DNA of 64,000 nt. It comes from Symbiodinium kawagutii (lineage: Eukaryota; Sar; Dinophyceae; Suessiales; Symbiodiniaceae). The first letter of the stretch is position 1; each line of letters begins with the position of its first letter. Made by a program: the position numbers and the translations under genes. The notes beneath the pieces are model-generated. The model had not been told where the DNA came from and did no database searches. It saw only the letters and a list, made by a program, of their open reading frames with translations. Shown piece by piece: positions 1 through 8,700 of this stretch. The DNA lies in NCBI GenBank assembly GCA_009767595.1, contig VSDK01018474.1, positions 257,474 to 321,473 on the forward strand, given 5' to 3'.

Positions 1-126
1 AGCACCTGGCCACACAGCACCTGCCAACAGCACCTGCCAACAGCACCTGCCGATAGCACCTGCCGACAGCACCTGCCGACAGCACCTGGCACCAGCACCT
101 GCCGACAGCACCTGGCACACAGCACC
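1..126. repeat. 13-bp minisatellite
   Basis: About nine imperfect tandem copies of a 13-bp unit of the form CAGCACCTGCCRA, with some units reading CAGCACCTGGCAC. The array is cut by the left edge of the window. It has no spacer pattern and no reading frame of interest. Confidence 0.85.
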
Positions 127-738
127 TTCAGCCAGAAAGTTCGCCGACAGTGACCTGTTATTTGGGAAGTAAGAACCCCTATAGCTTCCAGCTATCTGGG
201 GAAAAACACCCAGCGAAGGTTAGAACTATACTCACCAACAAACCTTGATCCTCAAGTTACGAGTTTACCATTACCATTGGTCGCCAGTGCCACCAAGCAT
301 CACCAACCACTACCCAACATCCAGCCATGACTAATCATTGAACATCATCCGACATCATTAACCAGTACAAGGTGGCACCCCTAGTTATAAGCCAGTCATG
401 AAGCCATTGAACCATAGTTGTATCCACCATAACTGGCAGTTACATAAGCCATAAACCAACACAACTCACTACAGGGCACAATGGGGGCACCACTTTGTAT
501 CCGAAAGCCATGGGATCTGACCGTGGTGGCTCTGGGGCCTCCGCTCTGCCAGTGTTTTCTCCTTCTCCTTACCGTTCTCCTTTCGTTCACCGAAACAAAA
601 ACTCCAAGGCATCCAATGCATTGCCCGTTGCAACCCCTGTGTTTTAGGCACTTTTTGCAAGTCAGATCACTGTTGTTTTTGCTCGATGATTCCCAGGTGG
701 TTCCCAGGTGGTTCCCAAGTTTGAGTTCCCAGGGCGAC
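127..738. other. No gene supported
   Basis: AT-balanced DNA with scattered AACCAT/CAACC motifs. Open frames exist on both strands (for example 481-744 on plus), but none shows splice context or recognisable protein character. Confidence 0.4.
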
Positions 739-800
739 ATCTGAAGTTCATCCCACGCCTCTCTCGATTCTTCCTTTTTCTTGTCCTGCTGCAGCTTCTG
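739..800 (-). CDS. Probable short exon, Gln/Lys/Glu-rich helix
   Basis: The minus strand reads QKLQQDKKKEESREAWDELQ, a highly charged helical stretch. It is preceded by an AG acceptor (GTCGGCAG|CAG) and followed by GT (CAGAT|GTCGCC). The family is not recognised. It lies downstream of, and in the same direction as, the exons at 1261-2239 and could belong to the same gene. The frame stays open beyond the donor down to about 396, so the 3' limit is uncertain. Confidence 0.35.
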
Positions 801-1260
801 CTGCCGACTCAGGGGAAGCCACAACCTGATGACAGGGCCACAACACAGTCTGAACCAATCCGATGATTCGATGATTCGATGATTGTGGTTTATCAATGGT
901 TTAGTGCAGGTTTGATGTGTCAGTGGTGGCTGGTAATCATTGATGGCTGATATACTTTAACACATGGTTTTGCAATGGCTTCATAATCTCTCCTAGCATT
1001 TATATAATGCTTAATGCTGGTCAATCAATTTCCCAACACATCACGTCCAAGTAGATACAGCATTGCCACATTCACACGGCATATCCGATCAAACATGCAC
1101 CCGGTCCACATGTGAAGGTGAAGCGAGGGGATTACAGTGACAACCATTTCTACGTTACTGCAATGCTGCCCCTGATCGCGGGCTTTCATTAGTCTCACCT
1201 TGAGTATTCATCATAATCCAACACAAACAAGGGTAATTTATTAAATTTTGCTCAATGGCA

Positions 1261-1470
1261 TCAGTTTCTCAAAATCAAAGATCCAAACAACCAGACGCCA
1301 CCACCGCCAGCGCGTTTCTGGGATTCCAACTGCGGTGGTCCCTTGGACTTCTCCGGCTTGGCCGTGGGTTCGTTGGCGGAGGACACGGGCGCGGGAAATT
1401 TCATGTTGCGCACCTCACTGAGCAGTTCTGAATCCACGCGGTCTCCAAAACTCCAAAAGCGGTGATCCAT
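1261..1470 (-). CDS. Probable exon, unidentified protein
   Basis: A 69-codon open frame begins at an ATG. It has an acidic start (DRVDSELLSEVRNMKFP), a Pro/Lys-rich middle (ANEPTAKPEKSKGPPQ) and a Gly-rich end. An AG (CTTACAG|AATAGC) lies just upstream and several GT donors lie in the Gly-rich end. Protein character is convincing, but the family is unknown. It is probably an exon of the same minus-strand gene as 1535-2239, although 1535-1706 ends in a stop and so could equally close a gene upstream of this one. Confidence 0.35.
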   Translation of the reverse strand: MDHRFWSFGDRVDSELLSEVRNMKFPAPVSSANEPTAKPEKSKGPPQLESQKRAGGGGVWLFGSLILRN

Positions 1471-1534
1471 AGCTATTCTGTAAGTGTTTGTTCCATAGTC
1501 ATTCTATAAGTTTTGACTTGGTTATCTGTAAGTT

Positions 1535-1706
1535 TTATTTACTTATAATCTTATTGTTATTCATTGATTTAGTTCTAATTTCCATAGTTTCCTTGAAGTC
1601 GAACTTATGAACTGAGAGGTGTGGCTGCAATTCCTTCCAAGTAATTTCAAATCTTCTGGCGATGCACTGCCTTTCATGAAAAATGCCAAGCTCCCAGATC
1701 TGCACC
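1535..1706 (-). CDS. Probable terminal exon, unidentified protein
   Basis: After an acceptor (CTTGCAG|GGTGCAG) the minus strand stays open for 57 codons to a TAA. It contains VQIWELGIFHERQ and ARRFEITWKELQPH, which read as ordinary globular protein. It lies 170 bp downstream of the exon at 1878-2239 and is probably spliced to it. Family not recognised. Confidence 0.35.
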
Positions 1707-1877
1707 CTGCAAGGAGCATTGCTCTGAGCAAAACATTGCACCACGAAATGCAAAGAACTCCTGAAACCCACAGTGCTGTGAGATCCAGCCATCCAAACAA
1801 ACCCTTGATCTATCCACAAAACCACTTCCGCTGCTCGATACTAAATACTTCACAAATACTCCGCTGCTCGATTTCAC

Positions 1878-2239
1878 CATTGCAACGAATGGCTGAAGCA
1901 TCGAGCAGTGCAACCGCTTCTGCGGCAATGGCGGCTGCCGCACCCATTCCGTGGTGTCTCGGGGCGGCAGTGCTTTTCGCAGCTGCAGCGGCCCGTGGTG
2001 AATTCGAGCCTCGGGAGGTGGATTTCAACGGTGACTTCACAAGGCTGCTGGGAACCATTTTGGTGGTGAAAAACCGTTGCCCAATCTGTTTTATTGGAAT
2101 TTCAACAGCAAGAAAATGCTGTGGAGACCAATCTGTTTGAGTTTCATCAAATGTAGTTGGTATCCATAGCCGCTGTCCCACATCATCGCGAACTAGGCGG
2201 TGGTAGAACTCGGAAACATCAAATATGATTCTTGACCAG
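1878..2239 (-). CDS. Probable exon (about 120 codons), unidentified protein
   Basis: A 362-nt open segment between an AG acceptor (TTGGTAG|CTGG) and a GT donor (GCAATG|GTGAAA). The first half reads as a folded domain (RIIFDVSEFYHRLVRDDVG, then LWIPTTFDETQTDW and FLAVEIPIKQIGQRFF). The second half is low-complexity Ala/Ser (RAAAAAKSTAAP, AAAAIAAEAVALLDASA). GC content rises in the Ala-rich part, as is usual for dinoflagellate exons. No family is recognised. Confidence 0.45.
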
Positions 2240-2450
2240 CTACCAAGCTTGAAAATCACTACTCATCTGAAGTATCGCCCGGTGATGAGCCATCATAAAC
2301 CAATTATGAACCATTGCAAGCTAATCAGATTCATGATCCAACACGCATGATTCTTTACTATCCTTTGATGGCCATCAGTATGATCATTGTTAGCCGGCTG
2401 ATAGTGAGATTGTCCACCATCATTATCAACCATCATGTGAGATTACAACG

Positions 2451-2495
2451 TTCTTCTTCTTCTTCTTCTTCTTCTTCTTTTTCTTCTTCTTCTTC
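2451..2495. repeat. (TTC)n microsatellite
   Basis: About 15 TTC units with one interruption. On the opposite strand it would read GAA. It is not in a supported coding frame. Confidence 0.95.
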
Positions 2496-2498
2496 GGC

Positions 2499-3020
2499 AA
2501 AATCAATCATCATTCTCAACCATCGTCATCAATCCCCATTATGAACCATGATCATTAACCATCATTGATCTCAACCACAACCATCGTATTCCTTCGGATG
2601 GTTGATGACTATCCCGCCAAAGGCGCCAAAGTTCACCACTAATAATTCGTTGACCACCCACAACCATCATAAACATCATCGACCTTCACTAAAATTCCTA
2701 TTCAACCAACCATTCTTCACCCCATTCTCAAGCAACCATTCTTCAAACCATTTTCAACAAAGGTTGCCAAATCTTCAAGGTCAATAAAAACATACTATTC
2801 AATCTATTGAAACCCATCGTCCGCAAACCATTCGTAGCCGTCTCAACCATCAGAACCGTCATAAGCGTCATCAACCTTTCTTCAACTAGCCGACCATTCT
2901 TTAAACCATTCTTAAGCAACCATTCAACCTGATTCAACCTGATTCAAAATTGATTCAAAATTGATTCAAAGTAACCAACCATTCATAAGTCTATTCCAAC
3001 CATTCGAAATAAGCGACGGT
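2499..3020. other. Gene-free CAACCAT-rich stretch
   Basis: Dense degenerate motifs of the AACCAT/CAACC/ATTCAACC type on the plus strand, with no convincing coding potential. It is probably intron or intergenic DNA. See the finding on strand-biased CAACCAT DNA. Confidence 0.5.
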
Positions 3021-3108
3021 CTAAGCGAAGTCTTCAGCACCCGTTGCTACGCCGCGCCAACGCTGAGCTTCCCGGGCGTGCCGCGCCTTGGCCGACATCT
3101 TGCCGTAC
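3021..3108 (-). CDS. Probable terminal exon next to the copia insertion
   Basis: The minus strand after an acceptor (GGTCCCAG|GTACGG) reads GKMSAKARHAREAQRWRG, then ATGAEDFA and a TAG. The segment is GC-rich and basic, unlike its AT-rich, motif-laden surroundings. Another frame is also open but looks less protein-like. The copia element sits 85 bp upstream in transcription order, so if the exon is real the element landed in the preceding intron. Confidence 0.4.
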
Positions 3109-3188
3109 CTGGGACCCGACACGTCGTAGGGTCACCGGGGTTCGAAGGTGGTCACAGGTTGATGGTTGAGATATGCTGAGATGATGGT

Positions 3189-3193
3189 TGATG
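3189..3193. repeat. Target-site duplication, left copy
   Basis: TGATG directly abuts the left LTR and is repeated exactly after the right LTR at 11657-11661. A 5-bp duplication is normal for Ty1/copia integration. Confidence 0.9.
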
Positions 3194-3519
3194 TGTTGGT
3201 AGCACAGTGGAGCTGCAGGTTCCCTCAGTAAACAAAGGTAGCCGTATCCACAGTGTTCGATTGGTCCCAAACCAATAGGTAGCTGAACAATAGAGCTGGT
3301 ATCTCACACAACCCTCAAGTTGCAATGCTGCAAGACAATGCAAGCAGCTGGGTTTTCCTCGTAGCGAAGATGGTGCCAGTTTGGCACGTTACATGGCAGA
3401 AGGGTACCCTGACGATCCGTGGTGGATTTTGTGCCAAGATGATGCATGAAGATCAACACACATGCCAACCATGTCATCACGATCAAGTGGCTGCGGTGAC
3501 TCAACCTCAGAAACTGACA
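3194..3519 (-). repeat. 3' LTR of the copia element
   Basis: 326 bp, TGTTGG...CTGACA on the plus strand, nearly identical to 11331-11656. The stop codon of the RNase H frame lies inside it, about 130 nt past its start. Confidence 0.96.
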
Positions 3520-4465
3520 CGCCCCTAAGTTCTTGATTGAAATGCATCTTCTTGGCCGTTCGCAACTTCTTTGCACTTGTGAAATTTGGATCATATGTCA
3601 AGGTCCACTTGCCTTCATAAAGTACCTTGTGGATAATGCCAGGGGGCAGCGGCTTCGTCAGTCCGTCCGCTAATTGGGCTTCTGAATGCACCCAGCGGAC
3701 TTCTGTCTTCAAACGTGTCAAGGCCTCCAAGAGGCACATGATTTCCAGACTGACATGTTTGTCACGTAAGCCAAAAGCTGCTGAATTCAAATCCTGCTTC
3801 TGTACAATGTCGAAAAGGGACTTGGCATCTACCACAAGGACTCCTTTGATGTGCTGAATCGCACTTTCCGGAGTCTTCAAATTGACATCCATTCCGCAAA
3901 GTTCACACCAAGCTAACCTAGTGTACATTAGCTCATTTTCTGCCTCTGACAGAGCTTGAGCTTCTGCAGCTAACGACGACCGTGCCTTCCGTTGGAGCTT
4001 GCTGGATTTCCATGAGACACATGTCAAAGGTGATGGCGAGCCCTGCATCATCTCTGGAGTTGAAGCTGCTACCAGGTAGCCGCCAGTGGATCCCAAGTCG
4101 ATGCGATTTGCCAGTGCCACATCGGACCATGCAACAAACACCACTTGTTTGGGATCATCCACATACAACTGATTGATTTTTGTTGAGAGATGCCTGGTGT
4201 TAAAACATTCTCTAATCAACCGGTTGGTGGCTTTAGCTGTAGCAATCGTGGCTCTACTGATTTCACTTTGGAGCTGCCCCAGCCTAGCAGAGAGATGTGG
4301 TCCACTTTGATGTGCTCGCCATTGAAGCGCCCAATGCACCACGCAGTTGTGACAACTCCTCTGCTCGCAAAGGTTCGTGATCTGCACGGCTTTCATAGAC
4401 CACCTGTTCGATGTTCTCACAGAAAGACGAATGATCAAGAGAGAAACTGAAGTCTGGCTCCTCAC
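3389..4465 (-). CDS. Copia pol, RNase H segment (frame-shifted fragment)
   Basis: Family-like residues start near 4340 (WRAHQSGPHLSARLGQLQ, the typical link from reverse transcriptase to RNase H). The first about 40 codons of the open frame are a shadow of the preceding frame. The RNase H catalytic acidic residues are visible in order: the Asp of AWSDVALANR, the Glu in SLAAEAQALSEAENE, and the Asp of VLVVDAKSLFD. A C-terminal SEAQLADGLTKPLP is the standard copia ending. The frame continues through the polypurine stretch into the LTR before stopping. It is offset from the upstream reverse transcriptase frame by a shift near 4320-4340. Confidence 0.9.
   Translation of the reverse strand: MRSQTSVSLLIIRLSVRTSNRWSMKAVQITNLCEQRSCHNCVVHWALQWRAHQSGPHLSARLGQLQSEISRATIATAKATNRLIRECFNTRHLSTKINQLYVDDPKQVVFVAWSDVALANRIDLGSTGGYLVAASTPEMMQGSPSPLTCVSWKSSKLQRKARSSLAAEAQALSEAENELMYTRLAWCELCGMDVNLKTPESAIQHIKGVLVVDAKSLFDIVQKQDLNSAAFGLRDKHVSLEIMCLLEALTRLKTEVRWVHSEAQLADGLTKPLPPGIIHKVLYEGKWTLTYDPNFTSAKKLRTAKKMHFNQELRGVSVSEVESPQPLDRDDMVGMCVDLHASSWHKIHHGSSGYPSAM
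3520..3526 (-). other. Short polypurine tract
   Basis: AGGGGCG on the minus strand directly abuts the 3' LTR, where the plus-strand primer of a retroelement is expected. It is short for such a tract. Confidence 0.5.
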
Positions 4466-5726
4466 GGATCTTCACACCGCAATGGATGAAACTGCTACAT
4501 TCCCATGGACTCCACTTGAAGCGCCCATAGAAAGCATGTAGTGCTTGAGCCCATACATCATCTTGTTCACATCCTGATATGAGAAAGTCATCCACATGCG
4601 CACAGATGTAGCCTCTGATGGGATCTCCTGGTTGGTCTCCAGGAAGTGTCCAAAGGCACGGGTCTGTGACACATTGATGAAAACCGATTTCTGACAATGT
4701 AGCTCTCACACATTTGAACCATGATGCCGGTGCACTTACCAACCCATAGCAGCTCTTTTGGATCTGGACCACCTCGTTTTCCTTCATGTTCAATGCCCGA
4801 GCAAGCTCCGGCACTGGCACTGCAAACAGCCTTCGTGATGTCTCCACTTCTTCTCCCTGGAGGAACGCAGCTTTAACATCTGCTTTGAGTACTCTCCAAC
4901 GTCTTATGGATGACATCTGAAGTGCAAGTTGCCTTGTCCTCCTCGACATTGTCGGTGCCGAAGAGTTAATCTCTGAGAGGTCCGGGTCCTGGTATCCAAT
5001 GAGGACTATCCTCCCCTTTGCTGCTCCATTCTCTTTGTACGTGAGAACCCAACGCATGCCAATGGTGCGCTCCTTCGGCACCACTCCGGTAATCCTCTTG
5101 ACTGCGTTGGCCGTCAGCCACTGATTCACCTCCGCTTCCTTGGCTACTTCGAACTTTGCCTTCTCTTCAGGAGATAGCAAATGCCACTTGACTTCTGCTG
5201 ATCGCACCTTCTTCACGAAGTATGCTTCAGGTGACCTCTTCATTCGTCGCCACTCTGACTGCTTCTCCGGGAGTTCCAAGTCAAAGGTGCAAACCAAACG
5301 ATCAGAAGACAAAGTGTCACCTGTCGTTGCCATTCCAATGAAGAGTTCATCAGTCTCATTGCCGCCATAGAGGTCCTTTCGCTGTTTCTTGAACAGTGGC
5401 TGTTGAAACAATTCCTGCGTAGGACGGTCACGGCCTGCAGCAGACGGCACAGGCGCGTACATGGGATCCCGAAGATACCGATCTAAGTTCAACCCTGGGG
5501 AGCGGTCACCACTTTGGGTTTCGCTAAAAGATGGAACATGAGATGATGATGACGCTCTAGTCCTAGACCTTTCTCTCTCTCTCTCTCTGGCCCGTTGGCA
5601 TCTTGTCACTTTTCTTTTCTTCGTTCCTTTGCTTGCTCTCTTTGAGTGCCCTGCTCTTAGCAAGTCGGTCAACATAGTCTTGAAGGTCTTTGTCATCCTC
5701 GGCAGCTCTTTGATGGGCCCCTCCAT
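4284..5726 (-). CDS. Copia pol, reverse transcriptase segment (frame-shifted fragment)
   Basis: Carries the copia-type RNA-dependent DNA polymerase (RVT_2 family). Visible are VNQWLTANAVKRI, the conserved VLTYKENGAAKGRIVLIGYQ, the catalytic-region KADVKAAFLQGEE, SCYGLVSAPASWF, and the active-site box ICAHVDDFLISG, where the usual YVDD appears as HVDD. The first about 50 codons overlap the end of the main polyprotein. The true junction is the (AG)n tract at about 5572-5590, where the main frame reads RERER then stops while this frame reads RERERERSRTRASS. The C-terminal about 15 residues before the stop are a shadow, because the coding sense moves to the RNase H frame. Confidence 0.92.
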   Translation of the reverse strand: MEGPIKELPRMTKTFKTMLTDLLRAGHSKRASKGTKKRKVTRCQRARERERERSRTRASSSSHVPSFSETQSGDRSPGLNLDRYLRDPMYAPVPSAAGRDRPTQELFQQPLFKKQRKDLYGGNETDELFIGMATTGDTLSSDRLVCTFDLELPEKQSEWRRMKRSPEAYFVKKVRSAEVKWHLLSPEEKAKFEVAKEAEVNQWLTANAVKRITGVVPKERTIGMRWVLTYKENGAAKGRIVLIGYQDPDLSEINSSAPTMSRRTRQLALQMSSIRRWRVLKADVKAAFLQGEEVETSRRLFAVPVPELARALNMKENEVVQIQKSCYGLVSAPASWFKCVRATLSEIGFHQCVTDPCLWTLPGDQPGDPIRGYICAHVDDFLISGCEQDDVWAQALHAFYGRFKWSPWECSSFIHCGVKIREEPDFSFSLDHSSFCENIEQVVYESRADHEPLRAEELSQLRGALGASMASTSKWTTSLC

Positions 5727-8700
5727 CGCTGCTCGGGTTTGGCAAATTTTGAGGGGTCATTTCATCTTTTGATCTTTTCACTTCACTCCTACTCCTATCA
5801 GCTGGAACACTGAGCGATCGTGATCTGCGAGGGGCTCGAGGTGGAGCTGTGGCTTCTTCGTCTTCAGGAAACACATGACTGTCCATGATTTCGAATTCAC
5901 CTTTGTAGAGAGTCTGAACCAGCGAATGAAACGTCCATGTCGTAGCCGGTGCTTCCGTGGATTCCGCCAGCAATCGTTCCCTCTCCGAGGCATGCCGAAG
6001 TTGTTCTGGAGCGCATCGTTTGAGTCTACCATGACTCACCAACCATATGATGTGAGCTGGTTTCCTCTCTTCTCCCATGCCGTCTGTTCTCGTCTCTGTT
6101 GCTAGGACTCGAGCTGGTCCATACCATCGCCACAGTTTGTGACTCATTCGAACTGCAGCAGCTGGCTGGGCTGGAGGTTTGATGCGCTTGAAAAACACGA
6201 GGTCTCCAGGAACATAGACTTCGGCTCTCCTCGTCTTAGAGTTCATCGCCCGGCTGACCTGTTCCATGGCTTGTTGTCTCAAAAAGGTCTGTTGAGCCTG
6301 TACTCTAAGACGAAGATTCGCTGCCATTGAGCTCCCAGGCACAGCTGAAGAAGTCAGAAAAGGAAGATCATATCCTTTTCCGTGCATCTGGCCGATGTGG
6401 GTTGGCTGTCTTCCAAAAGCCCATTGGAAAGGTGAGAAGCCGTCCACCTTTGCCAATTCATTGTGAGAAGCACATGCTTGTTGGATGGCCTCCCATGCAT
6501 CTACATCAGCTCCTTGGAGAAGTTGGCGAGTGGTTGATTTGATCATCTGGATCGCTCTCTCCACCACGCCGATTTGTCCATGGGCTTCTGCGGCACATGG
6601 TAACAGTTGGATTCCTCGTTCTTCTCCCCACTGACCAAGGAGCGTGGATCTGTACGCTCCTTCAGGATCCATTCGGATTTGTCCAGGCATGCCATAGTGA
6701 CGGACCCAGCTCTCCTGGATGCCAGTCACTACTTCCTGTCCAGTAGCATTGCGACTCTCCTGCTTGCCATGCTGGAAGAGGAAGTGAGGAATGATCAGTC
6801 TCGATGCTTCGTCCACCATAATCATACAGTGGATCACCTTGTCATCGATGGGAAACTCTGCATTATCCATCACCATAGTTTCCCACAGAGTATCCGATCT
6901 TTGCAAGGAGACAGTTGGATCCAAAGGTGCCATGCGAAGTTCTTGACATTCAGGGCATTGGTGCTTGCCAGCCATCTCCACCACCTCATAGTGGGCTCCA
7001 CGGTGACGAAGTGTTGCTGCCAATGCCTTGTTTGAAGGATGTCCTGTCCTTCGGTGAAGCTTTGAAAATAGCTTCTCGGCATTATTCCGTTCGGGGTCAC
7101 TCAATGGTTCAGGTAACTCCTTTCTCTCACTTGTCCAGTCAGGACTGTCAAAAGTGGGAAAGATGCCTTGAGCTTCTTGATCCTTTGTGTTGATCATTTC
7201 TCGCACGGCTCTCTGAATCACATCACACATTGCCTGAGGATAGAATCCTGAGTTACGAGCCGTAGTACCACCAAGACATTCTTTATGATCGTGCCCTCCG
7301 GGACATCGTCGTTCCAATGCCCTTGCCATCGACGAGCATGTAGTTCGAATTTCCCACGGCTTCTTTATGAGCAGTCCATCCTTGGCTCGAAGTCCATAGG
7401 CGCATCCATCTACTCGAGCGACATCATAGCGGTCTTGCCGTTGAAGAGCCTCAAAGAACTTACGGACTCGAGGAAGTTGCCATCCCCGATTACCGCGTGC
7501 CCATTCCCAAGCCAGTTCTCCTCCAAGTTGAAGTTGTAACTCTGCAATCTCAATGCCGTTGGAAATGAGATGCCTGGATCGTGACTTTCTTTCGTCACTT
7601 TTCTTCTTCTTCTTCTCCGGGGTGTTCTCGTTGAAAAGCTCCTGGATTGGAGAGTATGGTCCACATGGCAGAGACACCCAGAGCATACTGGGCCGGTGTT
7701 TGCGAAGCATCTCCATGACCTCAAGCTTGCCCTTCTTCTTGGAGACGTCAATGGCAGGTAGTCCAATCCGCAGGGCTTTCCTCCCTTTACAAAGAAAGGT
7801 TTGGACAAGCTTACTGTCAGGAGGACAACACAGTTCCAAAAGTTCAACATCGTCGCCCTTGCCAAAGAACTCTTCCATAACTTCGTTGGCCTCGTGGATG
7901 TAGTCCTTCGCCTTCTCCTCCAAGATCATCTTCTGGTCCGCCGTGAGATAGCCGATACGATTCCCATGACTCAGCTCATCCATCAATCGATCTGTGTAAC
8001 TGGAGGCTTCACCTTCGCCCACTCCTGCTCCTCTGCTTCGGCCTTCTCGGCAGTTACAGCAGGCTCCCTCTTGGCCGCCTTCTTCTGTTCCTCGGTGACC
8101 ATAGGACGAGCAGAAGCTTTTGCCATGGTCTTGGCACGAGTCTCCTCCATGTTCTTGAGCTTGTTCTTCAGGGATTCCTCGGCTCCAATCATGCTGACCA
8201 CCTTGGAGTTGAGGTTCTCTCGAGCAACCACGTCGTTCTCGATGGTGTCGCCCACTTTCTTGAGAACCACCTCTGTATCCGGGGCTAAGGGGCCACTTTG
8301 ACGGTACGTCCCCTTCGGACCGTAGGCTGGGACGTATTGGATCCTCAGCCGACACACACTGCACACCTTCCATAGCGCCGATCCGTTTCGTCCACTCAAG
8401 GATCCCCTCCCCTCTTTCATGGGGGTATGCTGTCCCATGCATGGATAACCTTGGGCTCTCCCATCCCGTGGGTCTGGACCCTCTGCTCTCGAGAAGTCGT
8501 ACTTCTCTGGGGTCGGAACACGAGCTGTCTTCTGCTTGTAGCCGGCACTCTTGCTTTTGGCCGCTGGGGTTGATGGCGCCTTGTTCGAGGTGTCTTCCTG
8601 GCTCGATCGCGCCATAGCTGCTCGTGGAAATCGAATTGGAAGCTGCAAGGGCTAGAAGGACTGGAAGTCCACAGCGCATACTTGAGCCTGAGTGTTCTGC

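Noticed and set aside
1..126. Possible CRISPR-like array
   Set aside because: Units are 13 bp and contiguous without spacers, in a eukaryotic context; it is a minisatellite.
6607..8301. Plus-strand ORFs up to 166 codons inside the copia element
   Set aside because: Antisense to pol domains with identifiable motifs.
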